In this document: in pieces, positions 11,295-24,240 of the stretch | How positions within the stretch are numbered: position 1 is the first letter of the stretch | Layout of the letters: each line of letters starts with the position of its first letter | Assembly: GCA_013398015.1 (NCBI GenBank) | Contig: VZRR01002171.1 | Span: 310,001 to 374,000 of the forward strand | Reading direction: 5' to 3' | Origin: Oreocharis arfaki | Taxonomy: Eukaryota > Chordata > Aves > Passeriformes > Paramythiidae | DNA: 64,000 nt | Notes under the pieces: model-generated | The model's input: the letters and a program-made list of their open reading frames with translations, nothing else | Databases searched by the model: none | Told to the model about the DNA's origin: nothing | Translations under genes and position numbers: made by a program

Positions 11295-14200
11295 AGCTTT
11301 GTGTTTATATAAATAATGTTTTTCTGTGTGTATACATAGAGTACTATCTAAATAGTACAGTTGCATTTCAGATTTTAGTTTAAAAAGTAATTCCTTATGC
11401 CAGGGAATTCTCTGGCTGAACCCTCACCACAATGACCATTTCCAACTCTGATGGGTTTCCCATTCACTGGAGCTGAGTATACAGTTGGATGAAAAGGTGA
11501 TTTCACAGGCCCACAAGGAAAGTGTATTTCATTTTTAGTGTATGCTAAGGATTGGGCATTGGTATTCAGTTCTGGCTTTCTCCTTCATAATAAAGAAGGA
11601 TGGAGGCATTTTGCTAACACTGAAGTTTAGTTTCCGCAGAACCTTGGTAGTGTATGAGATGATGGAGCGTCAGATTCTTGGGCAGTATTTTTTGTTGATG
11701 TGAATGAGGCTACCCTGGGTTTACAGAGGATCTAGCTGTGTAAATCCTTCAAACTTACAATTTCCTGCATCAAGTGATTTCTGCTGCTTCATCTCATAAG
11801 TCATAAGAAATACTGCTATGATTTTTTTTTCTTGTAACATTTGAAGCCCTGAATACAAACTCATCTTTCACTCTGACACTATACCAGGCAGGTCACCATG
11901 TGATTGAAATGTAAAATAATATCATGTAATCAAAATAAATTTCTTGTGAAACAGTCAACCCTGCCCCCCCATCATGTGAACTAACATAATAGAGCCTGCA
12001 GTCATATGACTCTAATTTTGATACGATTCCAGCAGACATCAAAATTTATTATGTCAAAGTTGTTAAAAGAAAAAATGCTGTAAGGAAGCATAATTACTGA
12101 CTGTCTTTCTTCAGACTGTATTAGCTTGCATATGATTGTTGTCTGTAAATAAAAAAACAGGTTTTGATGGATTTTATTAAGAAAAGACTGAATTTCATTT
12201 GGGCTTTTACTATCTTTTGTACATGACAATCTTGACAACTGTGTACTGATCATTATGTTCTTAAAACAATCAGGTAAGAGACTGATCAATTGAAGACACA
12301 ATAAATTAAAGGTTTAATAATGTTGCTTGTCAAGGTATTACTAGCTAAATAAGATCTGGCTTGTAATTTATCTAGTATATTTATATTAAGTGGGAATTAT
12401 ACTTAGAGATTTGTATAATTGACTTGCTTTGCAGCTTTAAAAAAATAGATTAACTTTTAAATTGTGTGCTATTTGCTGTAAATAACAATGATTAGTTTGG
12501 TTCAGGCGTAAGATGAGGGAACCAACAAAGTGGAACAAGAACCCTGTCAGATGAGCAGCACCATCATCTTTTACAGTTTATGTTGGCAGTTAAATTAAGG
12601 GTTTTTCTGTCCCCCATAGAGACTTCTCTGGGTTTGCAGTAGAGAGTTGGTGTGTTCTTAGTGATGTACATTCAAGCTTGGCATTATCAGCAGTTTCCTG
12701 AAGCAGCTGTACAACACACAATGTTCTTCTGCATAAGCATTTTGCAGGGAAGGTTACAGAAGCATCCAGAGCCACTCATGAGGAAGCTAACCTTAGGCTA
12801 AAGTAAAAGCAGGGCAGAAGTGGTTTTTTATTGATGATGCACTAACCCACTGGGTTTAAACTATGCCTTCTGGTTGACTGCTTGTTTTGTTTGAAGCCCA
12901 AAACATGAAACTCACTGACCAAACATAATGGTAGTCTAGCAATGAGAAAGGTAAATAAAATACATGGAATTTTTATCCTTCAGCACTTCCGTTATCCTTG
13001 TTGGAGTTACAGCTAAGGAGCTTTACACAATCCGAACAGGTGCTGGTGTTGGAAGAAATTAGAACAGCGGATGGGGTTTGGTTCTTTTTTTGGAGAGAAG
13101 TCAACTTCTGTTGCAGGTGTAAGTTTTGAAAAATATAAACAAGAAGCAGACTCCGTGTAACTGTACCATCAATTAAGTTGGTTTAATAGCATTTCAACTT
13201 GTTGTTAATAAAGCAAACATTTACTAATCTTATCTCTTGTAAGCAGGAAGGAAGTTACACTGCACAGTAATGCACACTGCTGTCAGGAAAAGTGGTTTAT
13301 AATATCATATGATATAATTTGCAGTGAAGCAAAACCAGCAAATTGCTATGTGGGAGCACTCTTTATCCTCTTGATTTAACTTCTTTCCCTCCCTTCCCCC
13401 TTGCTAGCTTTGTTGTTCTTGTTCATTTCCCTAGTTTTCTGCATCCTTCGCATTTCCTTCTGTAATCTACTTGGATATCAACAGCCTGGATGTTCTAAGA
13501 TCATACCACTGGAAAACTGATAAGATGGAGGATAAATGGTGTGAACTCTCCTTCCCTTGGGTTTTTTTCTTTGCCTTCTCTCTGGATTAAGCTACTTTGA
13601 GGAGCAATCAGCATTAATGTTTAATTGTACTCCAAGGAATGCTCTGGTATCATCAAGACTGACAAATGATGGTGTGAGGAATGAGGGCACTTGCTGAAAA
13701 ATTTAATTTGTCTGTCAGTTTTAAAAAGTTGAATATTACTGATTGATTTTCCTGTCTCACGTGTCTTCCCCTTTTGCCCTTGAATCTTCTTGTACCAATC
13801 TCAGCCCTGCCCAGTGAGAAGAAGGCTCTTTGCTTTCAAGAGAAGCCTAACTCTTGACTAAATGGAGATTCTTGACATGATGATTAGGTCCCTAAAAAAG
13901 CGAACTTCCTGGAGCTGTTCTATGCTTAGCAATTCACAAGTCAGCCTGCTAATATTTAAATATACCTAACTTAGGGATTCTGTTAAAAATTAATAGCCAA
14001 GGGAGTGCGGGAGGAGTTTGGAGCGCTGGATCACAATTGCTGCAGTTTCCCGCTGCTGTTGTGTCAAAGAGAATGAATTGCTGATTAATTCTATAGTTTT
14101 GCATGCAATAGTGATTTCTGAAAACATTCCCCACCTCTTTTGTCTGGAAATGATCCCATAGTCTGCTGACATTTGAAAGAATATACAGCTTATCTGTTGT

Positions 14201-14776
14201 GAAGTCCACTGAAAAATAATTTACTATTCACATGTTAAATATAGGGGCAGTTGGTCTTTTTATACTACTGCAGTGATTCTGTGAGGAAAATTTCAATGAT
14301 GAAAATGAAAAAAAAAAGTTAAAATAGTCATAATTTACTGCTTCAGTCTGCAGGGCAGCTGTTTTCTGCCTCTATCTGTATTCTAATAAGTCTTTTAAAT
14401 GAAGAGATTTATGAGATTATTTTAATTTTGATGTCTTTTTAATGCTTCATGCATTTTAAATACAACCTTTTAATAGTTTTTGAGATTGAAGAATTTAATT
14501 TTATTTTATACTGCAGAAATAAATGTATTCTCAGGAGACTGCACCATTATTACTGCTTTTTAAATATTTTTTTTAAAACCCAGTATGTCTGGCATATCCT
14601 ACTGTAGTATCAACCAGCAGTGCTACACTTTGCATCAAATGCAAAGCAGCACTGGAGTTTGAGGGACACTCTGACTAGTAAGGATACTTAAAAGAAAAAC
14701 CAACAAAACTCTGAGTGCTGTGGGCAGTAACCTGTTCATAGGGTTGCACAGGATGCTTGTGCTGTAAAGGCAGGAT
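11295..14776. other. Unique AT-rich non-coding DNA
   Basis: No gene or recognised repeat. Short runs of T and A and scattered AATAAA strings occur, as expected in AT-rich DNA. The frames at 12002-12301 (minus) and 13949-14209 (minus) have no motif or conserved look. Confidence 0.55.
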
Positions 14777-14929
14777 TCAGAATTCTCTGAATGCAGCAAA
14801 ATAGGTGTGGTTGTGCTGTGTTAGGTACCTGCGCATCCCCACGATGTGCTGCTGCTGCAGCGTGTCGAGGGCAAGCTCCAGAGCGCTGCATGGCTCTGTG
14901 GTGGAACAGCCCCAGCCACCTGCCTGGTG
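14777..14929 (-). other. Short CpG-rich, coding-like island with exon-like borders
   Basis: Within AT-rich DNA, the segment around 14820-14900 is GC- and CpG-richer. On the minus strand a frame runs from just after a TGA (14932-14930) to a TGA at 14779-14777, about 51 codons. Its middle reads as an amphipathic Leu/Gln-rich helix (ALELALDTLQQQHIVGMRR). The core 14829-14895 (67 nt) is bordered on that strand by CAG upstream and by CAG|GTACCT downstream, which fits weak splice acceptor and donor rules. I do not recognise the peptide, and the polypyrimidine tract upstream is poor. It could be a small exon, a decayed exon or chance. Confidence 0.15.
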
Positions 14930-17900
14930 TCATCTCTCAGCTCTACAGGGGTCTGATTCTTCCTTAACTCATACAGAACTGCTCTCTGCAAAATCTTGGT
15001 GCCTTGTGCTTTTGCTTTGGTTGCAAGCTGTTTCAGCAGGCATGTATTTTGCATAAGAGCAGAATAAAATGTATTAGAAATTTTAAAGAAGTAGAAGGGA
15101 GTGGCAGACTCTTGCCTAATTTTAGCCGTCTGAAAATGATGTATTAAGCTAGTCGTAGATCTTCTCAGAGCGTACGTAGTGGGCCTTGCTTGGAAGGGCA
15201 TGGTGCATGTTTTAAATGTGGCTGGGAGATGTAAAGCAGCTAAACGCTGGCAGCAAGGAGAGTGGTGGGTAACACAGAGGCTGGCAGGGCACGAACAGTG
15301 CAGTCAGTGGCAGGTCTGTGCTGCTGCCTACATAGTCCTACCTCTGCAGTCCTAAAAGCAGTAGCAGAAGTGGCTCTGCAGCTGTCACTTGTTCCCATGG
15401 CCCTCAGTATTATAGTGGTTGGCATGTCTAATTACTGTCTATTACAATCCATCTTTGTAACAGTGTTTCAGAGAGCCTCTGTTCTTCAGGCTTCGTCAGT
15501 TCTGTTTGCTGCAGAGGGCACAGGACTTTCTTCAGCTCCATGTTGGTGCCATGCTTAGCTAACCTCTGTGTGGGTACCTGGGGAACATGGGAATGCAGCA
15601 CTTGGAGCCACTGTTGCTGTAGTCACTCACATGAATGCCCTTCTGTCAGGCGTAAGAACTGGTCTTGTCCTCCTGAAATACTTTGGTTGAGATTTGCTTA
15701 GGTCCAAGCTGTTAGGCACAAGAGAGGTCAGGGAAGAAACCTAAGTATTTTGAAAGATCTTCCAAATCTTACTTTCTACCTTACATTTCAGGAGAAAATT
15801 GGATGAGAACTTAGAAGATCCATTTGGATTTCATAATTAAAGCAACTTCATTAAGCTCAGGAAATGTTTTATGTGCAACTGTTAAAAGCTTACAGAGGAA
15901 AGGGGGAAAGACCATATTTTCTTCCAAAGGGCCAACACATCTGGCCGCTGTTGAAAATAACATGAGATAGACACTTGGCTGAAGTGATAGACTGGTTTTC
16001 TGCACCAGTCTTACGAGTAGTCTTGTCACTGTAAGAGGGCTTAGATTGATAAATCCATAGTGTGCAACTTTACAAGAGTAAAGATCGGCAATGGGAACTC
16101 ATATTTGAATGGGTAAAATCTGAGAGAAAATTGTATTTGCTCTGTGGTCACATTACAGAAATGGAAATTTCTGCATGACTCGCTAGTCCTGGCACCTGGA
16201 TGTCCCACTTCACAAGCATCTGTGACAGCAGGTACCTGGATCAATTAGTGACACCAAATACACAAATGATCATGTTTTTATCGTGAAATAAAACTGCTAG
16301 GTAACTTGGTCAGCTGAATGCCCCTGGTTTGGTACTTATTCCTCTGTTGTGGTACTTCAGGCTTCTGAGATTTTTGAGATTTCTAGGAGGTTAAAACATA
16401 AGGCTTGGAAAAAGTAATCTGGTAATTATCAGAGAAGGAATAAAATAGGAAGTGAGTAAAAGCAGGCAAGAGCCAGTATCTATCTTTCCAGCTGGTTCTC
16501 CATATTTTGAGCATTTCTGCCTTGATCTGCCTTGTGTTAGTCAGGCTAAAGCAACAATCTCGGCTGTGCACGCATGTGAGATTTCAACTACCACACTTTA
16601 GGTTTGTAATTAAGAAATTAATTAAAATACTGTACAGTTTACTGCACAGTCTATCAAGAGAAGGGCAGTTTACAAGATTTTCCACATGTGTGCTATAAAT
16701 TTAGTGCTACAGATATACAGAATCATATTCACACTGACATTAAAAGTTATCCTCCTCCTGCAGAGGAGTATCATGAAAAATTATTGTGAAGAACTGGTAA
16801 TAAACTAATTTGCTCAGCAGAAATCAAACCAGTAAAAATGAACATTTTAACAGCTAAAGACTAAATGTGGAATCTGAGGTGAGAGGAAGAAAGAAATTTA
16901 AAAAACCAAACCAACAACCCCCAAACTTCTGAATTTGCCTGCAGTTTCCTGAGGTTACTGATGAGCTGCTGTTAACCTTATGTTGATGCCCCTTCAATTG
17001 CAATATGTTGGAATTCAAAAGTACAAGCCTGAAAGTTGTAATTCAGTTTTGTACCATTACCAGATCCAGTGATACCATTGCCAGTTACGTATTGTAACAC
17101 CCGCAATTTCGTTGTCTACAGAATTGAGTTTAAGTTAGCTGAAGACACTGAAAAAGACATGTTTTTGCAGTTTCCAGGTTGAGACTGGTTTCACTTTGAT
17201 TAAAATTATTTCCCCCTTTTATGTGTTACCAGGCAAAATAATGGAGAAATACTTGAGGTAATGCTGCTCATTAAAGTAGTGTCTTGTAATGTTTAAGGTA
17301 ACTTTTTGGAAAACAGTGTGCATGAAAATATTGGTATAAAACTTTGTTTCCCGTGTTTCCAATGATGAAGGTAAGAAAGAAATAAGGAAAAAAAATTATA
17401 AATTAGTACTGAGTGGTATTAGTGAAACTTTCTCTCGCTTGCCCTATTAAAACTGTCAGGTGTGCCTGCCTTGAGAGATATTGCCAGAAATCATGCTGCA
17501 AAGGCCAGAGAAAAAGCAAAATAAGGTACTACCAGTAGGAATATTTAAATTAAAAAAACAGAAACTGTGGCAGACAAAATCAGATATTACACTTCTGTAT
17601 CTCCTTATTATCAACGGGAATTGAATTAAATTTTGCAGTATAGTGATTTACTGATCTCTTTTTTAAGGAAGCTTCATCAAAGTGTTGAAGCTTTCATAGC
17701 TTTCTCAAGAGATGCTAAACATGTGGACTGGGATAACCACCTCAAATACAAGGTGGCTCCTACCTTTCCACTTTATCTCAGTAGCAACATAGTTGAATGA
17801 TGCGGCTCCTGGAGACTGCACTGGAGGAAGCGGATAGATTGTTACAGTGTTAAACTGAAATCTGCCACCCATGTGCAAGTCAATTAATGACTGGAATTAT

Positions 17901-18949
17901 TTCTCTTTGTGAGTTACAGCAGTGTGCCACAGGGCAGATTTTTACCTTCTGAGTGAAACCATATTGCGACCAAACACCGTCTCTGACTCCCTGAAAATGC
18001 CCCCCTAGACTGTGTGGAAATTGTGCTGCTGTCAATACTGTTGCATAAAATGTCCTAAAACAGTCAGGCAAATTGCAACACCTGAGTGGGGAATTCTGTA
18101 CTTAGCAGCATGGATAAGCTAGTCTGTTTTTGTTGAAGTGACATTGATGTATAAGAGGGGAACTGAGAGCTCCTTCTATGAGGGCATTCCAGTGGATACC
18201 AGGGCACAGCCAGATGCCAGAATTGGTTGTTTTATTTGATCATTCTTTATTTTTGCTTGAATATTGAGCTTTTGCTGTTCCAGAGCCTATATACTTGCTA
18301 TTAGAGTTCTGTGCGCCACCTTAATATCTGTCAATATTAAGACATACATGGAAAGAAAAGAAACAATAAAATGCAGTATCAGATGTACTAGCACAGACTG
18401 CATAGAAAGTTAAGGGGAAATAGGGATTATCCCATCTTTGGATCCAGAGCTGTTGCTTCTTCTCTCACAGGAGCAGGCATAGTGATGGATTAGGAACAGA
18501 ATCTTGCTTCTTTTCCTCAAATGCTAGGAAATAAAAACTGGCTGAAGTACCTTCGTTGTCCTTTACAACTTTTGGGGAAGTAAGGAGGAGGGCCATTACG
18601 ACATTACGGCTGACACTGCTACTGATACATGGTTCTTACTGGGACAATGCCTTGACTGCTGAAGACTGATTATATTTTATTGTTAAATTAATGTATGAAA
18701 TGCATAATGCTGGAAATGGTAGAGTGTTGGGTGTTTTCTTCAACTTGCAAAGCTGTAAGTGATTTAGTACCTGCCTGCTTCAAGAAACTGCCTTTCCTCC
18801 CCTGTCTGGCTTTCAGTTTGGATCAGTTGGGTATTTGACTTGCTGTGAGGGGAGGAAAGGTTCAAATGATAAAGTGATCTCTTCAAGAGTCTCTTTATTT
18901 TGGAATATTTTTGCCTTCTATCAGGGCTCTTACTGACTTAGATGGTTAC
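14930..18949. other. Unique non-coding DNA
   Basis: Nothing supportable. The 126-codon minus-strand frame ending at 14821 and the 98-codon plus-strand frame at 15262-15558 have no domain content and overlap other frames antisense. An A/C-rich low-complexity string lies at about 16898-16925. Confidence 0.5.
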
Positions 18950-19315
18950 TCATTGGATGGCAAAAGAGAGAGGAGTTGTTCGGATCCATTTATTTTGTAT
19001 CTCCTTGCCATGAATACGATTCAAAAGCTCCCCTTTGGGTTTGATGAACTTCTTTTTGGAGCTTTTTAAGGCCAAAATACTCCCAAGCAAATCAAATCCC
19101 ATACTAGATAATGAAATATAAATGAGCACATTGAGCATCAGAAACTTGATGGCTATTTGTGAAACAGTTGAGGGCCCTTTGTTAAGTACTACACTCTCCA
19201 CTGCATTACAAGATGTATTTATTTCATGTGCATTTAATAATGCAGTACAGATGATGCCTGAAACGCTGAAGTACAATGAGGAGTTACTAGTGTTCTGCAA
19301 GCAAGGTAAAGGCAC
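18950..19315 (-). other. Unassigned 121-codon open frame (probably chance)
   Basis: This ATG-initiated minus-strand frame of 121 codons would encode a protein with one hydrophobic segment in its middle (about residues 55-80: IKFLMLNVLIYISLSS..) followed by a lysine-rich stretch (KSSKKKFIKPKGELLN). The bases 'cctttaccttgcttgcag' just after its ATG also look like a splice acceptor. I recognise no family. A 78-codon frame lies antisense to it on the plus strand. In 64 kb of AT-rich DNA a few frames of this length are expected by chance, so it is recorded without a coding call. Confidence 0.12.
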
Positions 19316-19359
19316 TGTGTGTGATTGCCCCAGAGTATTTGCAAGATATGGAAAATGAA

Positions 19360-20985
19360 ATGAAATAAATAAAAAGTGGCAGATGACTAGGTTCTGGATA
19401 TTGCTAGGTGAATTTATTAATTGCTAATAGAGCACCAAGCCATGAATTACTCAGTCATTGCCATTTTTTCAATTTTATGACTTTCCTCTTAAATACAGGT
19501 TTGTTAGGAAGGAATCAAATGTCACTGGGCAGTGAATTATACAGAAACAAATTTATGCTTGTGAATGCTGATTTTCCATAATAAGTTATGACTTTAAAAG
19601 GACACTGACAAGGTATTTTTCATAGTTTCAGCATGACTTTTTTTGCTGTTATCTATGATAACCCCTTGTACTCTGGATAAGGAAAGCTGTCATACGCATT
19701 TCTTCTTCTTGCTCAATTGTGTGTGAAAGAAAATTGTTGTTGTTGGTTTTCATACCATAAACTTCCTATATTTCAGTATAAAAAGCAATAGAATATTTTG
19801 CTTGCTTTAACATATTTATGTCATTTGTGTAAGAGCAACCTACATATGTAACCAGACATAACTACCTTCTGGTCACCTTAAGCACATAATGTTTTTGAGA
19901 AAGGCTTGCCTTGGAAACCTCAGTTGTATCTATTGGTCTTAGACACAGTCCTTGTCCCACTATAATCATGGAGCTGGATAGATCATGTCTGACCTGTCAA
20001 AAGGAGTTTCACGCTCTGATGGCCTTTGTAAAGTGGTTCTTGTGCTTGTGGATTCTTACCTTGTATTCCATGTTTGATCAGTAAAACATACTATATAATG
20101 GTTCAAAACATAAACTAATAAAGAAAACCAAGAAACAGCTTGTAGCTCCAAGAACTCAAATACATGTGAAAGTACTTCCAGTGCCTTTGGTTTCATGTGA
20201 AAGGTAGTTTTTACTTTACTATCTTGAGAGTAAAATAAAGCTGAGTCTAAAATAAATTTTCTTTACTAGTCTTGGCAGCTTTTTCAAACAGTAAATGGAT
20301 AAGTGTGTCTCCTTGGGGCTAAGTATGGTAAACCTGGGAACTAGGTACATCTAGTTCAAATTTTTATATTAATATTTGGGTTTTAGAACTGTGTGGAGAA
20401 AACAGTGTCATAGGTCTTGGTGTACTGCTGTGTATGTTTCTAATACACATTTTCATTTAGGCATGATACTGTGTTGGTTGCTTAATACGCAGTGTCATAA
20501 AATGCAAGGTTTTCCTTTTGATTTAGTTTTTCATGCTGTGGTCAGGAGGTTAAAATGTAAAGCAGTTTTAAATGTAAAGAAAGGAATTTCTGCTTTTTGT
20601 TTCTGTATCTATTTAGTTTTGGGCATGATTACATGTTTCAAATATTGCTATCTATGCTACGCAGATGTTTGTAGACATCTTAACACCACTAATAGTGCCT
20701 GCTTTAGGTCTTGTCTGGCTGAACTATATGCAACCAACTCTTGTCTCTTCCCTTTGTATGTCATTTTAATGCCAAAATAGGGGTAGAATGTGGTCTTTCC
20801 TACACCATCCAGTCAGTGTCTGCCCTGCCATCAGTCTATTCTCTTCTTGTAGCAGAAGGTGTGTTGCTAATCCTGGTCTCCTTTGTCCAGGCTGTACCTG
20901 GGCAGCCACAGGGAGCCCTGCCAAACTGATGAGCTGTGAGTTGGTGCCAAGAAGCCCAGCACATCTCTGGAAACAGACAAATACT
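19360..20985. other. Unique AT-rich non-coding DNA
   Basis: No gene or recognised repeat. The 134-codon frame at 20376-20780 starts with a non-ATG codon and its product is Cys/Phe-rich in the way translated T-rich DNA usually is. Confidence 0.5.
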
Positions 20986-21090
20986 AAGGGCCAAATTTGT
21001 AAAGATGTGCATAAGGCACCTACAAGCACTTCTGGGCACCTCACAGGGCTTGAGAGAAAGGATCCTAAGGTACCTAAATAGATAATGCCT
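20986..21090. repeat. Possible decayed ancient amniote repeat
   Basis: The order 'ggccaaatttgtaaagatg', 'aaggcacctacaagcac', 'gggcacct' and 'aaggtacctaaatagat' resembles the palindromic amniote repeat with 'ttcaaaggcacctaaat' and 'aggcacctaaatacctttg' arms that I recall from turtle and crocodile sequence. It is strongly diverged and may be another old element of similar composition. Confidence 0.4.
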
Positions 21091-22329
21091 GTCTGTAAGG
21101 TTCTGTCTCCAGAACTTTTTTGGCCCAAATCAGATCTAGATATGTGACAGAGCCAGAGTGAACCTCTTCCCAGTTTCTGCATGAAACTGAAAAGTTGTTG
21201 GATTCACTTCTTCACGAGAATTAATGTGTTGTTATAAATTTGTGTATTTAAATGGATGAATAATGTAGCCTAAATTGGGGATTCCATTTGTGTGGGGAAC
21301 ATGAACAGCTTCAAGGTGAGCAGGAGTGAACTTCAAGAAGTATAATTAGTAACTTAATTTGAGGGACACACAAAACATCAGGTGGCGTCCATTCCATTAG
21401 GGGCATTGCAAATGCTTAACAAGACTGTCTCTACCGTATATCACTGTGTCCTTTCCTTGAATCTTTCTGAATGGACTGAATTGCAGTATTACTTGGATTG
21501 CCAATGTGATAAAGCCAAGCTGTTTTCCAGCAGCTGTATATGGCATTTCTCCAAGCTAATTTTGGGATGGAGAAATTCCTTTTTCAGCAGTCAGTTCTTT
21601 TCCATGATCAGCTGAAAAGCTGATGAGAGAAGGAGAGTTAGTAGGTGTGGAGGGCTGGCAGTAGCACCACACAGAAAAGCACAAGGGTAACATGCAGCTC
21701 ACAGAGAAGATGTGAATAAAATTTTACAGGAATGACATAGAAATGTGCCTTTCAAGACTAGTTAAGTCTTGAAACTTATAACTTCTTATAACTTCCCTCT
21801 TATTTTTCTTTGAGCCTAAGCATAATTTTTCATAAGCAAATTGCATCCGGAATGGCACGAGGACAGGATATCACAGTGCAGTAATTCATGGCAGAAAAGT
21901 GCCATATGATCCCTTTCAGGGATGCCTTCACAGGTTATGTTGCCTGTGTTAGAAATAACTTGCTAGTCTCTCTGTTGGACACCACTTGGGTGTATATGGA
22001 CAGTTGGTCTGTCCCTGCACTCTGGAAAACTGGTGTAGACAATCTACTGGATGTTATTCTGGAGGGTTTTTTTGGTTTAAAGAAGGTGGATGTGTTCTAA
22101 AGACTTTGCTCTTTGAGGCCTTGTCTTATAAAAAATTGTTTAACCAAGTTAGTTTTCTAAAATCCCCATGTTAGTCATCCAGTGATTATATGAGGAACAC
22201 TGTAGGAGTATTCCACATACCATCAGCCCTTGGCTTGGAATAACAATGAGGGCGAAGTATTAAAAACTGTGTGCTCATGGAGACAAACATGGCTGCATTG
22301 TTACATAGAGAGATCATCTCAGTATTTGC

Positions 22330-22530
22330 TGTTGAATATATCTTAGCATTAATTCAGCTCGTTTCTGAGACAACACACTGGAAGAAAACATAATTTGAAT
22401 TAATTATTTGTGCATATGGCATATGGCTGATGTCAGCTAATGCTGCATTAAGGATAGGCATGCTGGGCACACATTAAATAATAGAGTAAATATTTGTATT
22501 GTTTATGATAAACTAGTTCCTTATGCAGAT
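22330..22530. promoter_or_regulatory. Candidate conserved non-coding element
   Basis: Dense AATTAATT/ATTA strings, 'catatggcatatggc' E-box-like repeats and 'tgtttatgataaac' (forkhead-like) in repeat-free, non-coding sequence. The motif mix is of the type seen in developmental enhancers. This is inferred from texture only and conservation is unknown. Confidence 0.18.
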
Positions 22531-24222
22531 CTTCTTTCTTTGTGTCTCAGTAAACATTCCCATTGGGCTTATTTACTGTGATTCATATAGTGCAATATGT
22601 TAAGTGTTATAAAATGTGTGTGTTTATATCTAAATTCTACTGCAAGACCTCACTATGTTTTCAGAGCAATTGATGGTTTAGTAACACTTCAAAATAACAT
22701 TGAAACCATTATGGCACCTTATTATTATATGAAATGTCTTGTTAACATTAATCACAAAGGTTCATTTTGTGTCAGAAATAGTTCTAGAGAAGTTCCATTG
22801 TGGTCTAACTGTAATGAAACATACATTTATCTCAATATGTTTTGAAATATTTATGTCAAGTGATTATTTTAGGAAGGAGAATTACATGCCCTAAAGTTGT
22901 GCAGCAGTTGAAGAAAGAAGGATTCTTAAAAAACCAGCCAAAAACTACAACCCCCAAATCAACAACCTCCACTAAAAAATAAAAAATGCTGAAATCAAGG
23001 ACCCTCCATAAGAAATTTAGGCACAAACTCTTGCCTTAATGAACATAAAAATATGAACAAATTCTCTAGTTGATGGTAGAGGATGGTAGAAGGCAAGAGT
23101 ACAGGTCCAGAAAGTCCATTAAATTTGGAGAGAAACCTTGATTTGAGCCTTGTTACCTACTGTTGATGAGGTCTAATAACTTTTAGATCTTAAGGAGGTA
23201 CCAGAATGGAGAGTCTGAAACTCTTATGGGGTGGCATGTGTTTTTCACACTTTGCCTGCCCCAACTGCAAATGGTTATTCCAACGTGGGATTTAGGTGGG
23301 CCTTCCAGTGTTGGCAAGCCTGATGCAATTGTCAGATGCATCCTTTAGCAATTGTCCTATTGTGCCTGATTTGCAGATGCTTGTGCAGTCTGATGTGCTG
23401 TGCTTAGAGGAAATGGTCAGGCTGACTTGCTGTCCTGTCGGGGATAGGGTGATTTCTTGTGATGTAGGGTTGCTCCATACAGGGACAGTACCCCTTGTCA
23501 AGGATTTTGCAAGCTGCCAGACATCCAGAAATCTGATGAATGACCCAAACTGAAAGGAAGGAAGTTACTACCAAAGGCAAGTGTCTCCCCTCACATTGGC
23601 ATGTCAGGTATGCTGGATGGAGTTGATTGGTAGGGATGGGGCACACTCTCTGAGCTGCCTGTCCAAGTGTTCTTCCTCAGCCAGGCGGGTGCATGTGGCA
23701 GACGGTCAGTCTAGCAGCATCTGTTATCTTTGTTGACAATGGCTCTCAGGAAAAGAAGCCCAAGAATCCAGGCGAGGCCTTTCCCCTTTCGGGGAAAGAT
23801 TATGTGGGATCTTTGGCTACAAGATAAATTGGTGGATGTGTTTGTACCTCTTGCTCTCCTGAAGATCACGATACTGTGTGTCAATGTTGATGTGAGCTCA
23901 GGTATAATCCCTCTTATTTTTGTGTGCATATTTTCAAATGTGTAATATTTTACAATATGTTTATCAGAAAATGCTGCCTGACAGAACATGTGTCTAGATA
24001 CTGAAACAAAATACCAAAAATGACAACTCCCAAACAGAACAGAAATAAATCCAGCAGTATCATTTACTTATTAAAAAAAGAATAGGCATTAAAATAGGAG
24101 CAGTGCTATGATAAACTTGACTGCAGACTTGGCAGTCCAGCCTTGTAAATAAGATTTAGAAGCTGTGTAACTGTTTGAGGAATATATGATTGTACTGAGA
24201 TCCTATAATGTAGGCTGCATGT

Positions 24223-24240
24223 AAGGCTGCATGCAGCCTT
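24223..24240. other. Perfect 18-bp palindrome
   Basis: 'aaggctgcatgcagcctt' is its own reverse complement, with no spacer. The left arm also repeats directly just upstream ('aggctgcatg' at 24212-24221). It may arise from a small inverted duplication. No restriction or protein-binding role can be argued from the sequence. Confidence 0.85.

Noticed and set aside
20376..21182. Overlapping 134-codon plus and 138-codon minus frames
   Set aside because: Lie antisense to each other and partly over a decayed repeat; no recognisable product.
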